From contig CM065814.1 of the NCBI GenBank assembly GCA_033398695.1, positions 20,799,501-20,863,500 on the forward strand: a stretch of DNA of 64,000 nucleotides, given 5' to 3'. The notes beneath the pieces are model-generated. The model was not told the origin of the DNA, did no database searches, and saw nothing but the letters and a program-made list of their open reading frames with translations. A program made the position numbers and the translations under genes. The first letter of the stretch is position 1; every line of letters starts with the position of its first letter. Positions 46,068-58,000 of this stretch are shown here, piece after piece. Source of the DNA: Orobanche coerulescens (Eukaryota; Streptophyta; Magnoliopsida; Lamiales; Orobanchaceae).

Positions 46068-48120
46068 CACTTAAAAATTTACAACTATAAATATACAAAA
46101 TTCTACTGCAGAAATCCTTTACAAATCCATCGTTCAGCATCCAAAAAAAAAAGAGAAAAAGAAAATACAATACAATACACATTTCATCGCCAGGAAAGTT
46201 TCATACAAAGAAGAAGGAGAAGAAGACATCATCTTCACCGATCCGGCAGTCTCGAGAAAACTTTTCTGCTCAATATCGTTCCAGTCCCAAAACACCACCT
46301 ACAGTTTTTCACCTTCTCTCTTCAGCAATAGGTAAGAATTCCAGATCCGATTCTTGTCCTCATTCTGCAAATTATAGTCAGTTATTATTCCATATGTTTT
46401 TATATAAAACACTGTAAACCCACCATAAACAAGTGCATCAAATCAGTCATCTTAATTCCCAGGAGAACGTCGATTCAAACCTTCAACAGGAACCCAATCT
46501 TCAGCATCAAGAATACATTCAAGCCATTATTAATTTCATATCCAAACTAGACTTAAATTCTAATTCACAAACCGTTGCCTAACCGAAATCATCAACCAAA
46601 ATCGGGCCTCAATCCAGAAATTAAATCAACACATCACAAAAAAACGGGAATCATAATCACCAAACCAGTTTCACAATTTCTGCTCCAATTCGCGACCCTA
46701 AAACCAAAACCAAAAACCGATCCTGAAGATCAATCCAGAACAAAATACCCGATTTGAATCTCAAAACGCAACCCCATCTAACGACCAGGTAGCCTCCGTT
46801 TAACTCTTGTCGTTGCCCTCCAGTTTCGCGACGAGCCTGTACTAGCCGGAGTTGTTCGTGAGCTGGCCTAGAGTCACCGCCGTCGCCGCAACTTGCAGCC
46901 GCGGCTGGATATTTCACGCTCGGGGGAGCGGGAGTGTGAGTGGGTCTTTTTCAGTTGACCCTAGTGTCTGGGTGTGTGGGTTTCTGCCATTTACTTCCGG
47001 CCGATTGGAGAGATGAGATGAGTGAGAGAGTTCTGGAGTGAGGAATAGACGAGAAGAAATGGGAAGTGAAGAATGAGTGGTGTCGGCCGATAGTCTAGGG
47101 ATTTAGGGTATTTATACCCGCGATAAATTAGGGTTTTGCATTTTAGTCCTCTCATTTTCCAGTAGCCTTCAATTCAGCTCCAGACATTTTTAGAATTAAC
47201 TCGATTTTAATCCAGTCAGCTTCTCAATTCTTACAATTTAACCCCAATTAGTTTCCAATACTTTTAACCTAGCCGGTTCCCAATATTTAAATCAGATCCC
47301 TTTTACTCAATTATAAATTCAATAATTTATATTAGTTTATTTTGGGAGCTATATTAATAATAAAATTTAATTGTTATTTTAGGAGACGAGGACTCGGAGT
47401 CTAGGACTTGAACTGCATTCATATCTCAAATTTTCAAGGATCATCATCGTATTTCGAGGTGGGGATTTACGCTTGTTTTATTTAATGCATGATGTTACTT
47501 GTATATATGCTTGTTTCTTGTGAAACATTTATATACTCAAAGTTTGCATATTAATTACGTTGTAGCCTCCAATGAGTAGTAGGCATAATGTGCTCAAAGT
47601 TTGCATATTATTTACGTTGTAGCCTCCAATGAGTAGTAGGCATAATGTGCTCAAAGTTTACATATTATTTACGTTGTAGCCTCCAATGAGTAGTAGGCAG
47701 TATGCACAAAGTTTGCATATTAATGGCCCTCGGGCAATCACCAGGTTCAGGCATGTCATATCTACTTGACAAAATGTATGTATTTAAATTTCACGAAGCG
47801 TTCCCTCCTCACTGAGCGAGTTGAAAGCTCACCCCATTATTTAAACCTTTCAGGTTGAGGAGTCTGGCGTGGCGGGCAAAGGCGTGGAGTGATAATAATA
47901 ATTATCAGCTTTTTATTTATTTCGTTCATTTAAAGTTTTAACTCTGGCTTCAATGTCATGTTGAATATTATGGATGTTTGAAATGTTGAGAATTTATTTT
48001 TATTTACTTGCGAAATGGATGACCTTATTTCAATTTCCGCTGCAATTATTCAATTTTTTGGGGGTGTTTAATTTCCCTTGAAATTATTTTAAAAAGACAT
48101 TTTGAAAAGTGGTCGCTACA
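46068..48120 (+). repeat. Decayed LTR (solo or truncated)
   Basis: Ends GTGGTCGCTACA at 48120 and has the late-LTR layout seen elsewhere (AGCTCACCCC...TTTCAGGTTGAGGAG near 47830-47860). A TATA-like CTATAAATATAC lies at about 46083. No primer site follows, and the start is not identified. Part probably lies at 37472-37700 before the Tat insertion. Confidence 0.5.
47536..47722 (+). repeat. 57-bp tandem repeat (about 3.3 copies)
   Basis: Units start at 47536, 47593 and 47650, with a partial one at 47705. They share CTCAAAGTTTGCATATTA, TACGTTGTAGCCTCC and AATGAGTAGTAGGCA, with few differences. Confidence 0.92.
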
Positions 48121-48660
48121 CATTTCTTACATGTGAACATAGAAATTTAAAGCAACCTAACTATGACAACCATTCTTGTTTTCATATTAGAACATCAAGC
48201 AAGCAATTCAAATGGAACAAGGAATAGTGGATCTCATCTTTGGTAGCAGACAACATGTTGAATCAAAGTAATGAAATATTATATAAGATAATAATGCATA
48301 TAAATCGCTGTTTGTGAAAGATTTTGCCCAAACTTGGTTGTCTCTTTATAACGGGGTTACCCGACTGTCAAACTTAGCTATCTCATTATAATCGGCTTAC
48401 CTGACTGTCCATATTTAGCTTAAGCATGGACTTAGTTTTTCACTTGACTTAGCTGTATGAACCAGGTTGTTCTATACTTAGCTTAAAATAAATTTTAAGG
48501 TTTATAGAAGATACTCATTTGATTCCTTTTTACAATACCGAGTACTTAGAACATACATTTGAATTTAACTTTAATACAGGGATGAAATCATCAAAATTTT
48601 AAGTGTATTCCTAACAAATTCTCCCTGTTTTAATGATGGCAAAATTTAATATTTGTTCCA
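48121..48660 (-). repeat. copia LTR and polypurine-tract remnant
   Basis: On the minus strand TTTTGCCATCATTAAAACAG, then GGAGAATT, is followed by TTGTTAGGAATACAC. This is the gene-end/polypurine/LTR junction typical of some plant copia elements, which places the LTR start at about 48617. The LTR runs left to an undefined end near 48121. Confidence 0.5.
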
Positions 48661-49500
48661 AATATAAAAGTGGTCACACATATAGAAACTTGCACAAGAA
48701 TAAAACTTAGTCTGTTTGAGACAACTAGGAACTGTCATTCACGTCGACTCACTACGCCATAGATGGCCTATCGCCACCTCATGGGCATGGTGTTGCCTCG
48801 TCAGGTGTTGCAATAGCTATGAAATTTTTGCCCTATCGCAACCTTGTAACCTTGGTGTTACCGTAGACATAAATCTGTGTTGCTGTAGCTATAAATAGGT
48901 GTTACATACTGCAACACTATGCATGTGTTGCCTTAGACTATTAATAAATAAAAAGATAAATTTCTTTCAAAATAAAAATTATACTTTAAGACTAATTAAA
49001 ATTTAATAAAACCAAAAAAGATAATTTATATAAAATATGTCTCCATTAAATAAATAGTATATTTATTTTATAAATATTATTTTTTTCCAAAATTTTCTTA
49101 CAATATATAATTTTATTGAAAAATTAAAAAAATAATATGTAAAAATTTATTAAAACAAAAAAAGATATTTTATACAAAATATGTCTTCATTAAATAAAAA
49201 CTATTTTTATTTTATAAATACTATTCTTTTTTCAGAATTTTCTTACAATATGTAATTTTATTAAAAATTAAAAAAAATATATTAGAAGTAAAATACTATA
49301 AACAACTTCACTTTAGCATTTTGTGGAGTAACACAATATATTAGATTTCACTCAAAAATAAAAACACGGGATAGGTCGAAAATTTTAAGTTGAATATACA
49401 TCAGTAATTTGCTAATTGCTGAAGTAAAAAGCACAATAAAATTTTTGAATAAAAATATTTCCCCATTAATCAAATAACATATTATCTAAACCGAAATTTT
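48661..49500. mobile_element. AT-rich stretch with a possible CACTA transposon end
   Basis: CACTACGCCATAG at 48749 resembles a CACTA terminus. The next 180 bp repeat GGTGTTGC/GTTGCAAT...TAGCTAT in both orientations, like subterminal repeats. No matching right end was found. From 48940 the sequence is A/T-rich without genes. Confidence 0.4.
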
Positions 49501-49509
49501 ATCCAAACC

Positions 49510-49763
49510 CTACTTCTTGGTAACCGCCCCCGTCCCCTCAATCTTCTCAGTTTTTTTCATTCTTTTCTCTCCGTCTCTCTGTCCTTCCCCTCCCGATCTC
49601 CCTCTCCCTGTTCTTCTTCTTTTTTTTCTCTCGCAAAACTCTCACACACACACACACTGGGCTCCGCCTGCACACACACGCACACGATTTGAGCAGCAGA
49701 CGTGACATCAGAGGAGCAGCGAGCGGTTAGGGTTGCGGTGCGGCGGAGAGGGCTACGACGGCG
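49510..49763 (+). promoter_or_regulatory. CT-rich 5' untranslated region of a host-like gene
   Basis: A long pyrimidine stretch (TTTTCTCTCCGTCTCTCTG and more) and a short CA run precede a GC-rich start region, a common plant gene leader. The transcription start is not defined. Confidence 0.5.
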
Positions 49764-50729
49764 ATGATGGTGGTCGCGGTTGGATGTGAAGCTCTCCCCA
49801 GTCAGGTATACTTGTTGAAGACCTTTGTTTTCATACCTTATTGTTTATTTCCTTGCTCCAATTGTCTACTGAGTGACTAATTCGGCTAGACTAGGTATCA
49901 ATTTGGTTTCTTCATTTTTGGATCGAGTCTGATTTATGCTGGAAGTGAAGTGTAGAATGCTGAGTTTGCATCACATGTGATAATTCTATGAACGAGAAAA
50001 TTTTTGTTAGTAATAGTTATGTTGCAATTGAATTAGGAGGGACAAATTGGGTTATAGATATTTCCTTGCCTGAATCCATCTCGCTTGTTCTTCGAGATCA
50101 TTCCTAATTTCGGTTCTTGTAACTATCATGATAGATATAACATTCTTTCTTTTCCTTCCTAATGCAAGCACACTGCCATATATTTACTATTGTTTGTTGC
50201 TACACTGACGCAATATTTTATTACCTCTGGAACATCTCCCGGGTAATTTTATATACCAACTACTTATATGGTCTTGACGCTAAATAATTCTATTTGTAAC
50301 TTGTGCGAAGTATATCTTCTGTTCCATTTTCGTCTGATAGACTTGGGCTTCTGTTTCTTTCTTTCCGCAAATATCCAGTTTTGTACTCGAGACACAGAAG
50401 GATGTTGATGAAATAGATGCTTCAGCTAGAACAACATTATTTGCTTCAAAGTAAGCAGGTTCTTTTCTCAAACTAACAGCGATTTGAGCCTATTTTTTAA
50501 GTTCATAAGTCAGAACAGTGAACAGATATCATTAGAGAGTTCTTGGTATGGAATTGACTAACTGCAATATCTTTGGGTATGTCTTGTTATAATGTTTAAG
50601 CAAAGACATCCAGTCAAGCAAAAATGGCAGTGTTGTAATCATTGTGGATGGGAGGAACTATCACAGAGGGAATGCAACTTCTTGGACAAAGCTAGTGATG
50701 GATTTATACCCTCCAGGGACATCTATTAG
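49764..50729 (+). CDS. 5' part of an unidentified intron-containing host gene
   Basis: Exon 1 (49764-49805, MMVVAVGCEALPSQ) ends CAG/GTATAC. Exon 2 (50398-50450, KDVDEIDASARTTLFAS) follows an AG and ends AAA/GTAAGC. Exon 3 (50619-50729) reads KNGSVVIIVDGRNYHRGN then ATSWTKLVMDLYPPGTSI and ends at AG/GTAAGT. All three join in one open frame. The family is not recognised. No later exon is convincing before the retroelement fragment at 51786, so the gene looks truncated. Exons 2 and 3 depend on acceptor choice. The introns are AT-rich, as in dicots. Confidence 0.5.
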
Positions 50730-51785
50730 GTAAGTGTATTTATATGATACTTAAAACAGTTCCCTGTTCAGTAAGTATCTAAAGCTTGTCAGTGTCACAC
50801 CTGAATGGCTTCATATTTAAGCTTTGCGTATAATTATTGAGGACACGCTCATTTCAGAGTTAAGAAATTAAATAGTGAAGCTAGCATAACTTTTTCAATG
50901 ATTCTGAAAAAACTATTTGAACAATCTTTCCATTCCTTTTCTTTTGTGTGTACAATAATTCTGGGATTACTCTTTTTTTCCCTCCCTTTTTCCAATTTTA
51001 TTTGAAATATAATTATTCAAATATGAATAGGTGAGTTACGTTTTAAATGCAATTTATTCTTTCCCAGAATGGTAACCCTATTTACTTCTGAGTAGGTTGG
51101 TTACCAATAATAATGATGATAGTAATAATTATATGGTTAAATTTTAAGCAATAACAACATTATTGAGTTTTTTTTACTACATTTAGTTATGCTATTTCAC
51201 CCTGATATGTTAATGGATGTAAAATCTTCAGTAGAGGTTCCTCTTTTTTCATTTGTCTCAATTTAATGCTCAATTTTTCAAATTTCTCAAATCAAGACCT
51301 GAATGTTTTTTTCTCTTCAAACCAGGGCCTATTTTTTGGATTTTGTTTCTCAATTGGGGGCCTAATTTTTGCTCCTGTTTCTCAAATTGGGGCTTACTAG
51401 AGGCCAGATTTGAGAATCAAATTTGTAGTTCGGGTCCCGAACTGAGAATTAAAATCAAAATACGAGTCCTGATTTGAGATTGAAACTTTGATCCTCAAAT
51501 TGAGACCAAAACTTAAATCTCGCCCCCCTCTCCAAGCAACTTTTTGCATTAATGTATCACTTCTTTTTTTCTGAACACCTGCTTGTGTCTTTGTGTTTTG
51601 TCCTGTAAACCTAATTGCTGAAATCGAACGGTTGAATTTCTGAATATCAACTTCTGGTGTTGTACCTAATTGCTTGTGTCTTTATGAATTTCTGAATAAC
51701 AATAGTCCTTGCATTTGAGAGCAAATATTCCACTCCTTATGAAGATAAGGAGATTGGTACTGGAAGTGTTTACTGCAAACATTCC
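50730..51785 (+). other. Intron-like or intergenic sequence with short imperfect repeats
   Basis: AT-rich. 51270-51515 contains several variants of TTTCTCAAATTGGGGCC in both orientations. The phrase ATTCCACTCCTT occurs twice (51728 and 51780), the second directly before the gypsy RT fragment. No gene is seen. Confidence 0.5.
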
Positions 51786-51994
51786 ACTCCTTGAGGGAAG
51801 TTATGTTTCTCGGACATGTGATTTTAGCTGAAGGGGTTCATGTATATCCCCATAAGATCGAGACAGTGTTATATTGGGCACCGCGTAAGAATGTGAAGGA
51901 AGTTTGTAGCTTTTTGGGTCTTGCTGAGTACTGTCGTCGGTTCATCGAGGGTTTCTACAAACTTGCTCGACCGCTTACACAATTACTCCAGAAG
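51786..51994 (+). pseudogene. gypsy RT thumb fragment (left part of a split element)
   Basis: Reads [19 protein letters not shown], then SFLGLAEYCRRFIEGFYKLA and RPLTQLLQK. The LARD interrupts it at 51994, and the frame resumes at 59939 (KSEKFEW), with the shared duplication agaag. The start is abrupt, without the rest of RT. Confidence 0.9.
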
Positions 51995-53928
51995 TGTAAC
52001 ACCCCCAAGTTATTCAGGGTATATTACAGCGCCATGAGCCCCACCGTGGGACCCACAAGGCTAAACATACGCGGAACTACAAAACTTGACCGAGAAGGTC
52101 TACATACAATGGAAAGAAAGACGATACAAATGGTATTCAAAACCACAATCAATGAAACCATATACATCACTGCACAAATCAATACCTCGGAAACATAGGC
52201 CGGAACAACAAGGAAAGCAAATACAATACTCGAGTATTTAAAATCCATTCCAAAGACAACAACCGAAATGGAGGAATCCAAAAAGATAACCGGAGACAAG
52301 ACACAGTATCACACTTGCCCATCATCTTCATGCCGACCCGATACCCGCCTGTCCGCTCTCCTGGAACCTGAAATACATAAAAAGTATTTCCCCCATAAAG
52401 GGGTTAGCCGTCGAATAGCTAGTGCAAGTATATCAAGTATGAAACACAATACTCCTCGACAATAAAGTAAAAGTAACCGTCAATTCATCAATTCAAGACT
52501 AGTATTCCGGAATAACTAAAATCTCAAGACGTATGTGAATGCCGTAGAAACGGTTCACATATCATACGCCGTTATATGTAGGAATGCCGTCAAAACGGTT
52601 CGTTCATTACATGCCAACAATACATATATGAATGCCGTAAAAACGGTTCGTTCATAATATGCCATCAATATATCTATGAATGCCGTAAAAATGGTTCGTT
52701 CATATCATACCATCAATATTCTTACTTTCAAAGTCGAGAACGTACAATCATAAATGTATACTTGCCTTTGAGACATCGAGAAATCGAACGGAAAAAGGGT
52801 ATGAGTTCGGTAGGTCCAAGAACGCGCTTCCGGAACCTAAACGATTCGCAAGGAAATGATGATCAATTATCCATACTCGAAACTACACGAAGAAATTCCC
52901 GAAACCCGTCTACGATTCATGAAAACACACGGATAAACAACTAGAGGTTGGAAAATCGCCCAAAATCTCACAAGTCCGAAAACGGCACAATCAAATCCGT
53001 AAAAACGTAGGAAACGCATGCATACGGTATAGATACATCCTAATCTCAAGGTTCTCAAGCTTCAAATCGGATAAATCGGACGAATTTACGAAAAACCCCA
53101 AAATCCAATACAATATTCAATGTGTTCTTGAATAATCCTTCAATAGTCCAATGAATAATCAAACATGCCGATAATCATGCGTATATCACTTCATACAACA
53201 TGATTTTAACACCCAAAACATCATTACTCAACCCAAAATCGAAATCCAAGGTGATGAAGAAATTACCTCTTGAAGATCCAAGCACTATGATCCAAAGAAT
53301 ACGCGATAGATCGACGATCCGGGCTTCACGATCGAAAAGAAATGAAGAAATTCAAACCCTCAAGTGATGGATGATGAAAGGTTTCTCTCCTCAAGCTCTC
53401 TCCCTCGATGTGTTCAAGAAAAGTGGAGAAATGATCTGATTTTGCTGAAAAAAACGTAATTATACAGTTGACTGTATCGTCTGCCGCGGCTCAGCAGCAG
53501 TGTCTGCAGCACGAGCCCAAAAATTGCTCCTGTGGGCTCGGTAGTGTGCCGCGGCACGAGTCTGACAGTTTTGGCGAATCACGGAAAATGAGAGTGACTT
53601 AGCTATTTCGACCATAACTCCCTCATCTGGACTCTGATTAACTCACCGTTTGAACCATTGGAAAGCTAACTTGATGCTTTATAATATTGCAAAGATTCAG
53701 AATTTTTGGAGTTTCCAAAAATTAATGGTGATCTAACAAAGTCGAACTCGTACGTGGAAAAGTCGCTAAAGAACACGGAATTCAACAGAACGACACCGAA
53801 ACGAACTCGGATGACAAAAAGTGTAGAATTAATCATTCTCAGGATGACGAAACGGTCCCAAGCAAGTCGCCAAAACGGACTTTCGCCAAAAAAAAAAATT
53901 ACCGGAAATCGAATTTGCGGATATTACA
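51995..53928 (-). repeat. LARD 3' LTR (1934 bp)
   Basis: Ends are as in the left-edge LARD. The palindrome array (53484-53554) has only two good CCGCGG sites plus a CTGCAG remnant, unlike the three sites in the partner LTR, although the sequences around it are almost the same. Four hairpin subrepeats lie at 52548-52720. Confidence 0.93.
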
Positions 53929-53941
53929 TTCTACCCTCCTA
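53929..53941 (-). other. Polypurine tract
   Basis: On the minus strand AGGAGGGTAGAA before the LTR, preceded by GTTTCGGGACGAAAC. Confidence 0.85.
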
Positions 53942-56184
53942 AAAAGAAGTTTCGTCCCGAAACTTAAAACAACTAGGGAGAGCAATATCCCGCCAGGAAA
54001 ACTCAACGAGATACACAAGAAACACGTAACTTACGCCCAACGGCGAAACGTTACAAGCAACACAACAATACATTACCCGAAGGTAATCCAAGCCGATTAC
54101 AAGTAAATACGAATCATAATGCTGAAGGCTCGACAAAAATACCAATACATCACAATGGCACGAAAACCCCTCGGTAGAAGTTGTATATCATGATGGCACA
54201 GCCGAATGACCCAAAGTCAGAATCATCACAATGTCTGAGATCTCAAAGAAGCAAACCTCATTGTCGGACATACCCCTCGGCGTATGAACAACCAGCCGCA
54301 AATCATCGGACATATCCAATACAACCTGGACTACGAACGACCAAACAATAAGGCTCAAGAGGGACATCACAGTACGCCCGATCCAGAAATGTGTCCGTGC
54401 ACATGTCCACCCCGTATACGAAATCCAGAATATACGTGTGACAATGTACCTAATTAGCCTCAAGAACTATGTCTCGTGTGCACCGTCCAATGCGGAAACA
54501 TCCACGCATGACCATCGAGTGCCTAGCTAAAAATCCTACACATAACCAATCGGCACGCAGACATGATTCCAGATATGCCATGATACAGCATGACAACGAA
54601 ACTCAAAGGATAAAATACCCATTACGGATCATACGACTCACCAAGTGAACGATGACACACGAATAATGAAAGATCGACACGACCAACGATATTCAAAACA
54701 ACCATTCTGGGATCAGAATCCCTAAGGACCGATTAACACGGCAATAACCACAACACCACAATTCGGGAAATCCTCCACCCTCAACGATCACAAAATTACC
54801 GAGTTTACCAGAATAATAGTGGGCTGCCTTGAGTCAGCCAACACGACAATAATAACTCCAAGATGGGCACTATCCTCGGCGATCCCCATTCAATATCTCG
54901 ATTGTCTTCGAACGACCAATCGATAACGACTCAACGGATGGGAACTATCTTCGACAGTCCCAATTCAATACTTCGGTTACCTTATAACGGCAACTCGATA
55001 ACAACGGTACAACGGATGTCTTGTCACACTTAAATAAGTTACCGATGATGAAGATGAAATTCGAATACATCAATGCCTTCAATCGGCCGTTTACGAACAA
55101 CAATAACATTTGGCATAATTTTTCGACGGGTGTCGTATCAAACAATCCCCTGATATCAATACAATCATAAGGAGGCCAAGTCTCGAAATGATACACACAT
55201 TCGTACATCTACACGATAACATTAGTCTCATTGATTAGTACGAGTATAAAACTTGTCTCGATATCAATACAACGAACTGTTACCAATTCAGTTGATTTCG
55301 TTTTAGGAATTCCTCAGTCTTGACCAAGTTAATCTACGAACCCTTCAACCTTAACCGCAACACAACAGTCATAATTCACGATCAAACATCATATCTTATT
55401 GTAAAACGAAGGATTAATAATCAACAGGTTCGATGACGACCAATATCAATACCACCAAACAACAAACTCAATCATTTCACCATATCTCGACTAATCACAG
55501 TCTGAACAATCCAACTCAAACACTTACAAATCCTGTCCACACTACGAGTCGAAATATGATGATCATATCAGCAACCAATTAGAACCAATAATAAGGGTCT
55601 AAATATTCCAAACTCAATTCTTAAATACGAATTGATAAGGTTCCCTTCTCGTAAATCCATCGTTAAAATTTACTTATGACCGTCATCAATTCGAATCATC
55701 CGACTGGTTCAAAACAATAGATAATCCTATTAAAAAGGTTATCAAATAGTCTAATCATTCGACTTGAACATTTGCTCCATACGTATGGGCTTCCAAATTC
55801 AGAGATGAATAATAATCTCATCAAACTCATAATCACATTCGTATTCCTATACGAATATTATTTCAAACATATAGTTTAGCTCTAGATATGAATATTCCAT
55901 ATTCATTTTCAAAACATCAACACTTCTTAAAAAAATTCATCACCTCGTATAATTCAAGAGTTCTTCAAGAACACAAAATATCCGAAACCCCGTTCAGAAC
56001 AGCATATCCGAGGTATATATCTCCATGTTACCATTTTCTTCATCATGCCATTCATACAACCTTAAGAATCGCAACAATACCGTTATCATCATATGAAGAA
56101 GATCTCAATAATCATATCAACATCCGAAACCTCTTATTACAATTCCAATAAATCTCGTATAACATTATCACATGATACCATAAT
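53942..56184 (-). other. Non-coding LARD internal sequence
   Basis: Homologous to 1-2252 in reverse. Both copies have many stops in all frames and no conserved long frame, so the conservation is that of a transposed non-coding segment. It contains repeated ATYCCCATCCGTTG phrases about every 70-130 bp. Confidence 0.8.
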
Positions 56185-57590
56185 TGTAACACCCCAGATC
56201 CTCCTGGGAATATTACACGCCGTAAACCCATCTCACAAGGATTTACCAGGCTAGGCACAATTTTCCACGTCATTTCAAAAATGCCAAAAAGACCGATGAC
56301 GGTAATATTTTTCAAATACAAAAAAAATCATTTTCCAAATACCGTCAAAACGATCGAGGCCAAAATGCCAAAAACTCAATTTAGGGAATCGGTTTTACAA
56401 AATAAAATTCAGTTGGCAAAATACCAAAAGCCATTTCAAAATACTCACGCAACGGATAAAAGTACAGTCCAATTTATGCACTTTCATTGAAATAAGACGA
56501 ACATCAAAATACACGATTCCCAACATACTCCCTCCCAAGTAGTAATCCAAAAAAAAAAAAAAATGAACCACTATCAAAGGGATACAAGGATTACCTTGTA
56601 TGGACTAACCACGAAGAAGAATAATTTGAACTCCATTCCAAGAATCATCAAAAACTTCAAGAACAATACTTAAATCCGAGCTCTCCATCTTAATCTTGTT
56701 TAAGAGAATCATCTCTCAATGTTTAGGGACTTCAAGTACTTCCCAAGGTTCTCTCTATTGACTGACGGAAGGCAAATGGACAAAATGCCTCTCAGCACTC
56801 GTCTATCCTCTCTATAAAACACATCACTAGCGCGCGCTAGACCTTATATTTAGCGTGCGCTACAGGACTAGCGTGCGCTATCCTTCCTTGATAGCGTGCG
56901 CTATCGGGCAGTGCAGAAGCTACTACATTGATTCGAAATTCATCTAACGTACGTAATGCCCATGCATTAGCGTACGCTAACAGGCGTTGACTTGCTACAG
57001 TGAAATGCTCAGTAGCGTGCGCTATTCTTCGACCTTAACGCGCGCTAAGCGTCGTTGACTTGCTACAGTATCGTGCCCCCACATGCCGAAAGCATCCGTG
57101 ATTACCGGGATTCCTTTGACCGATATGGAATTAGCGTGCGCTAATCATACGGTTTTAGCGTGCGCTAGCTCTACACGACAAACTCTTGCTGACCTTATTT
57201 GGACATGCGTCGAACATGGCCGGGTCCACCCGCCTAAAACTAAGATTCCATTATTGGCGATCTGATGTTAGCGTGCGCTAACCAACATGCGTTAGCGTGC
57301 GCTAACTGTACCAAGTAGCGTGCGCTAACTGTACCAAGTAGCGTGCGCTAATGAAACACTTATTGCGTGCGCTATCGTTACTGTGCCAAGCCATATTCAG
57401 CTATCCCCAACCAATATCTCGACATGCCCATCGAACATACGATACAATGAATACATATACGCATTCAATAACATTATCAAACGTCCACAACGTTCTCAAG
57501 CACAAACATCCATCAACGATATCCAACATATAAATCCAAAATCACCAAGATAACCAAGAATTATCGAATAATCCAAACAACATACTTACA
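56185..57590 (-). repeat. Second, different LTR-like segment inside the LARD
   Basis: On the minus strand it runs from TGTAAGTATG to ATCTGGGGTGTTACA and is followed by ATTATGGTATCA, a primer-site-like word. It has a 15-site palindrome array (56828-57374) and a TATA-like GTTTTATAGAGAGG after it. No 5-bp duplication was found at its borders (ataat and ggtct). Confidence 0.65.
56828..57374 (-). repeat. Palindrome array, TAGCGTGCGCTA type, 15 sites with 23-bp pitch
   Basis: 12-bp sites start at 56828, 56851, 56869, 56892, 56945, 56968, 57013, 57036, 57132, 57156, 57269, 57293, 57316, 57339 and about 57363. Nearest steps are 23, 18, 23, 53, 23, 45, 23, 96, 24, 113, 24, 23, 23 and 24 bp. The larger gaps are near multiples of 23. 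Spacers are mostly unrelated, except one repeated CTGTACCAAG. Confidence 0.93.
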
Positions 57591-58000
57591 GGTCTGTGAA
57601 GTCGATGATGTCCCGTGGTACTAGCATGCGACTCCCAAACAAAGTCTCAACACAATACCGATACACGCTAATATCGAAATTAGCAATTTGACAAAATCTC
57701 AAGGAAGGGTTCACATCCGTAACCACAGTCACGACTTCTTCTCCTTACATCCAACATTCTAAAGGGCACACACGTGCGGAAGTATAATCCAAATCGCACC
57801 TTCTCGAAGTGACTAATTCCAAAGAATACCAAACTAAAAACGAAACGGTCAAGAAAATACAAGAAGAGTGAGAGGACTTACAAGTACCGGTCGCACTATG
57901 ATGATGGCAGAGTAGTGATACTGTGGGCAAATGACGACTCAATCGACCCAAAAGACCGACAACCTAGGTATCCATAAACCTAAGCTCTGATACCATATTC
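57591..58000 (-). other. LARD 5' leader with primer site
   Basis: On the minus strand, five bases after the LTR, TGGTATCAGAGC (57984-57995) is the tRNA-Met primer site. GTAAGT (donor candidate) lies at 57881-57876. The first 120 nt are homologous to the leaders of the coding elements at 13885 and 63706, which shows a shared origin. Confidence 0.85.

Noticed and set aside
46575..46917. Frames of 60 and 86 codons on opposite strands
   Set aside because: No homology or splice context. They lie within a decayed LTR.
49600..49720. Cysteine-free hydrophobic peptide from the CT-rich leader (62 codons)
   Set aside because: A pyrimidine-rich untranslated leader gives Phe/Leu/Ser/Pro runs by composition. 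The ATG at 49764 has the better exon context.
56828..57374. CRISPR-like array (short repeats with unique spacers)
   Set aside because: The repeat is a 12-bp palindrome with 11-bp spacers in a plant LTR. CRISPR repeats and spacers are longer, and no cas genes exist here.
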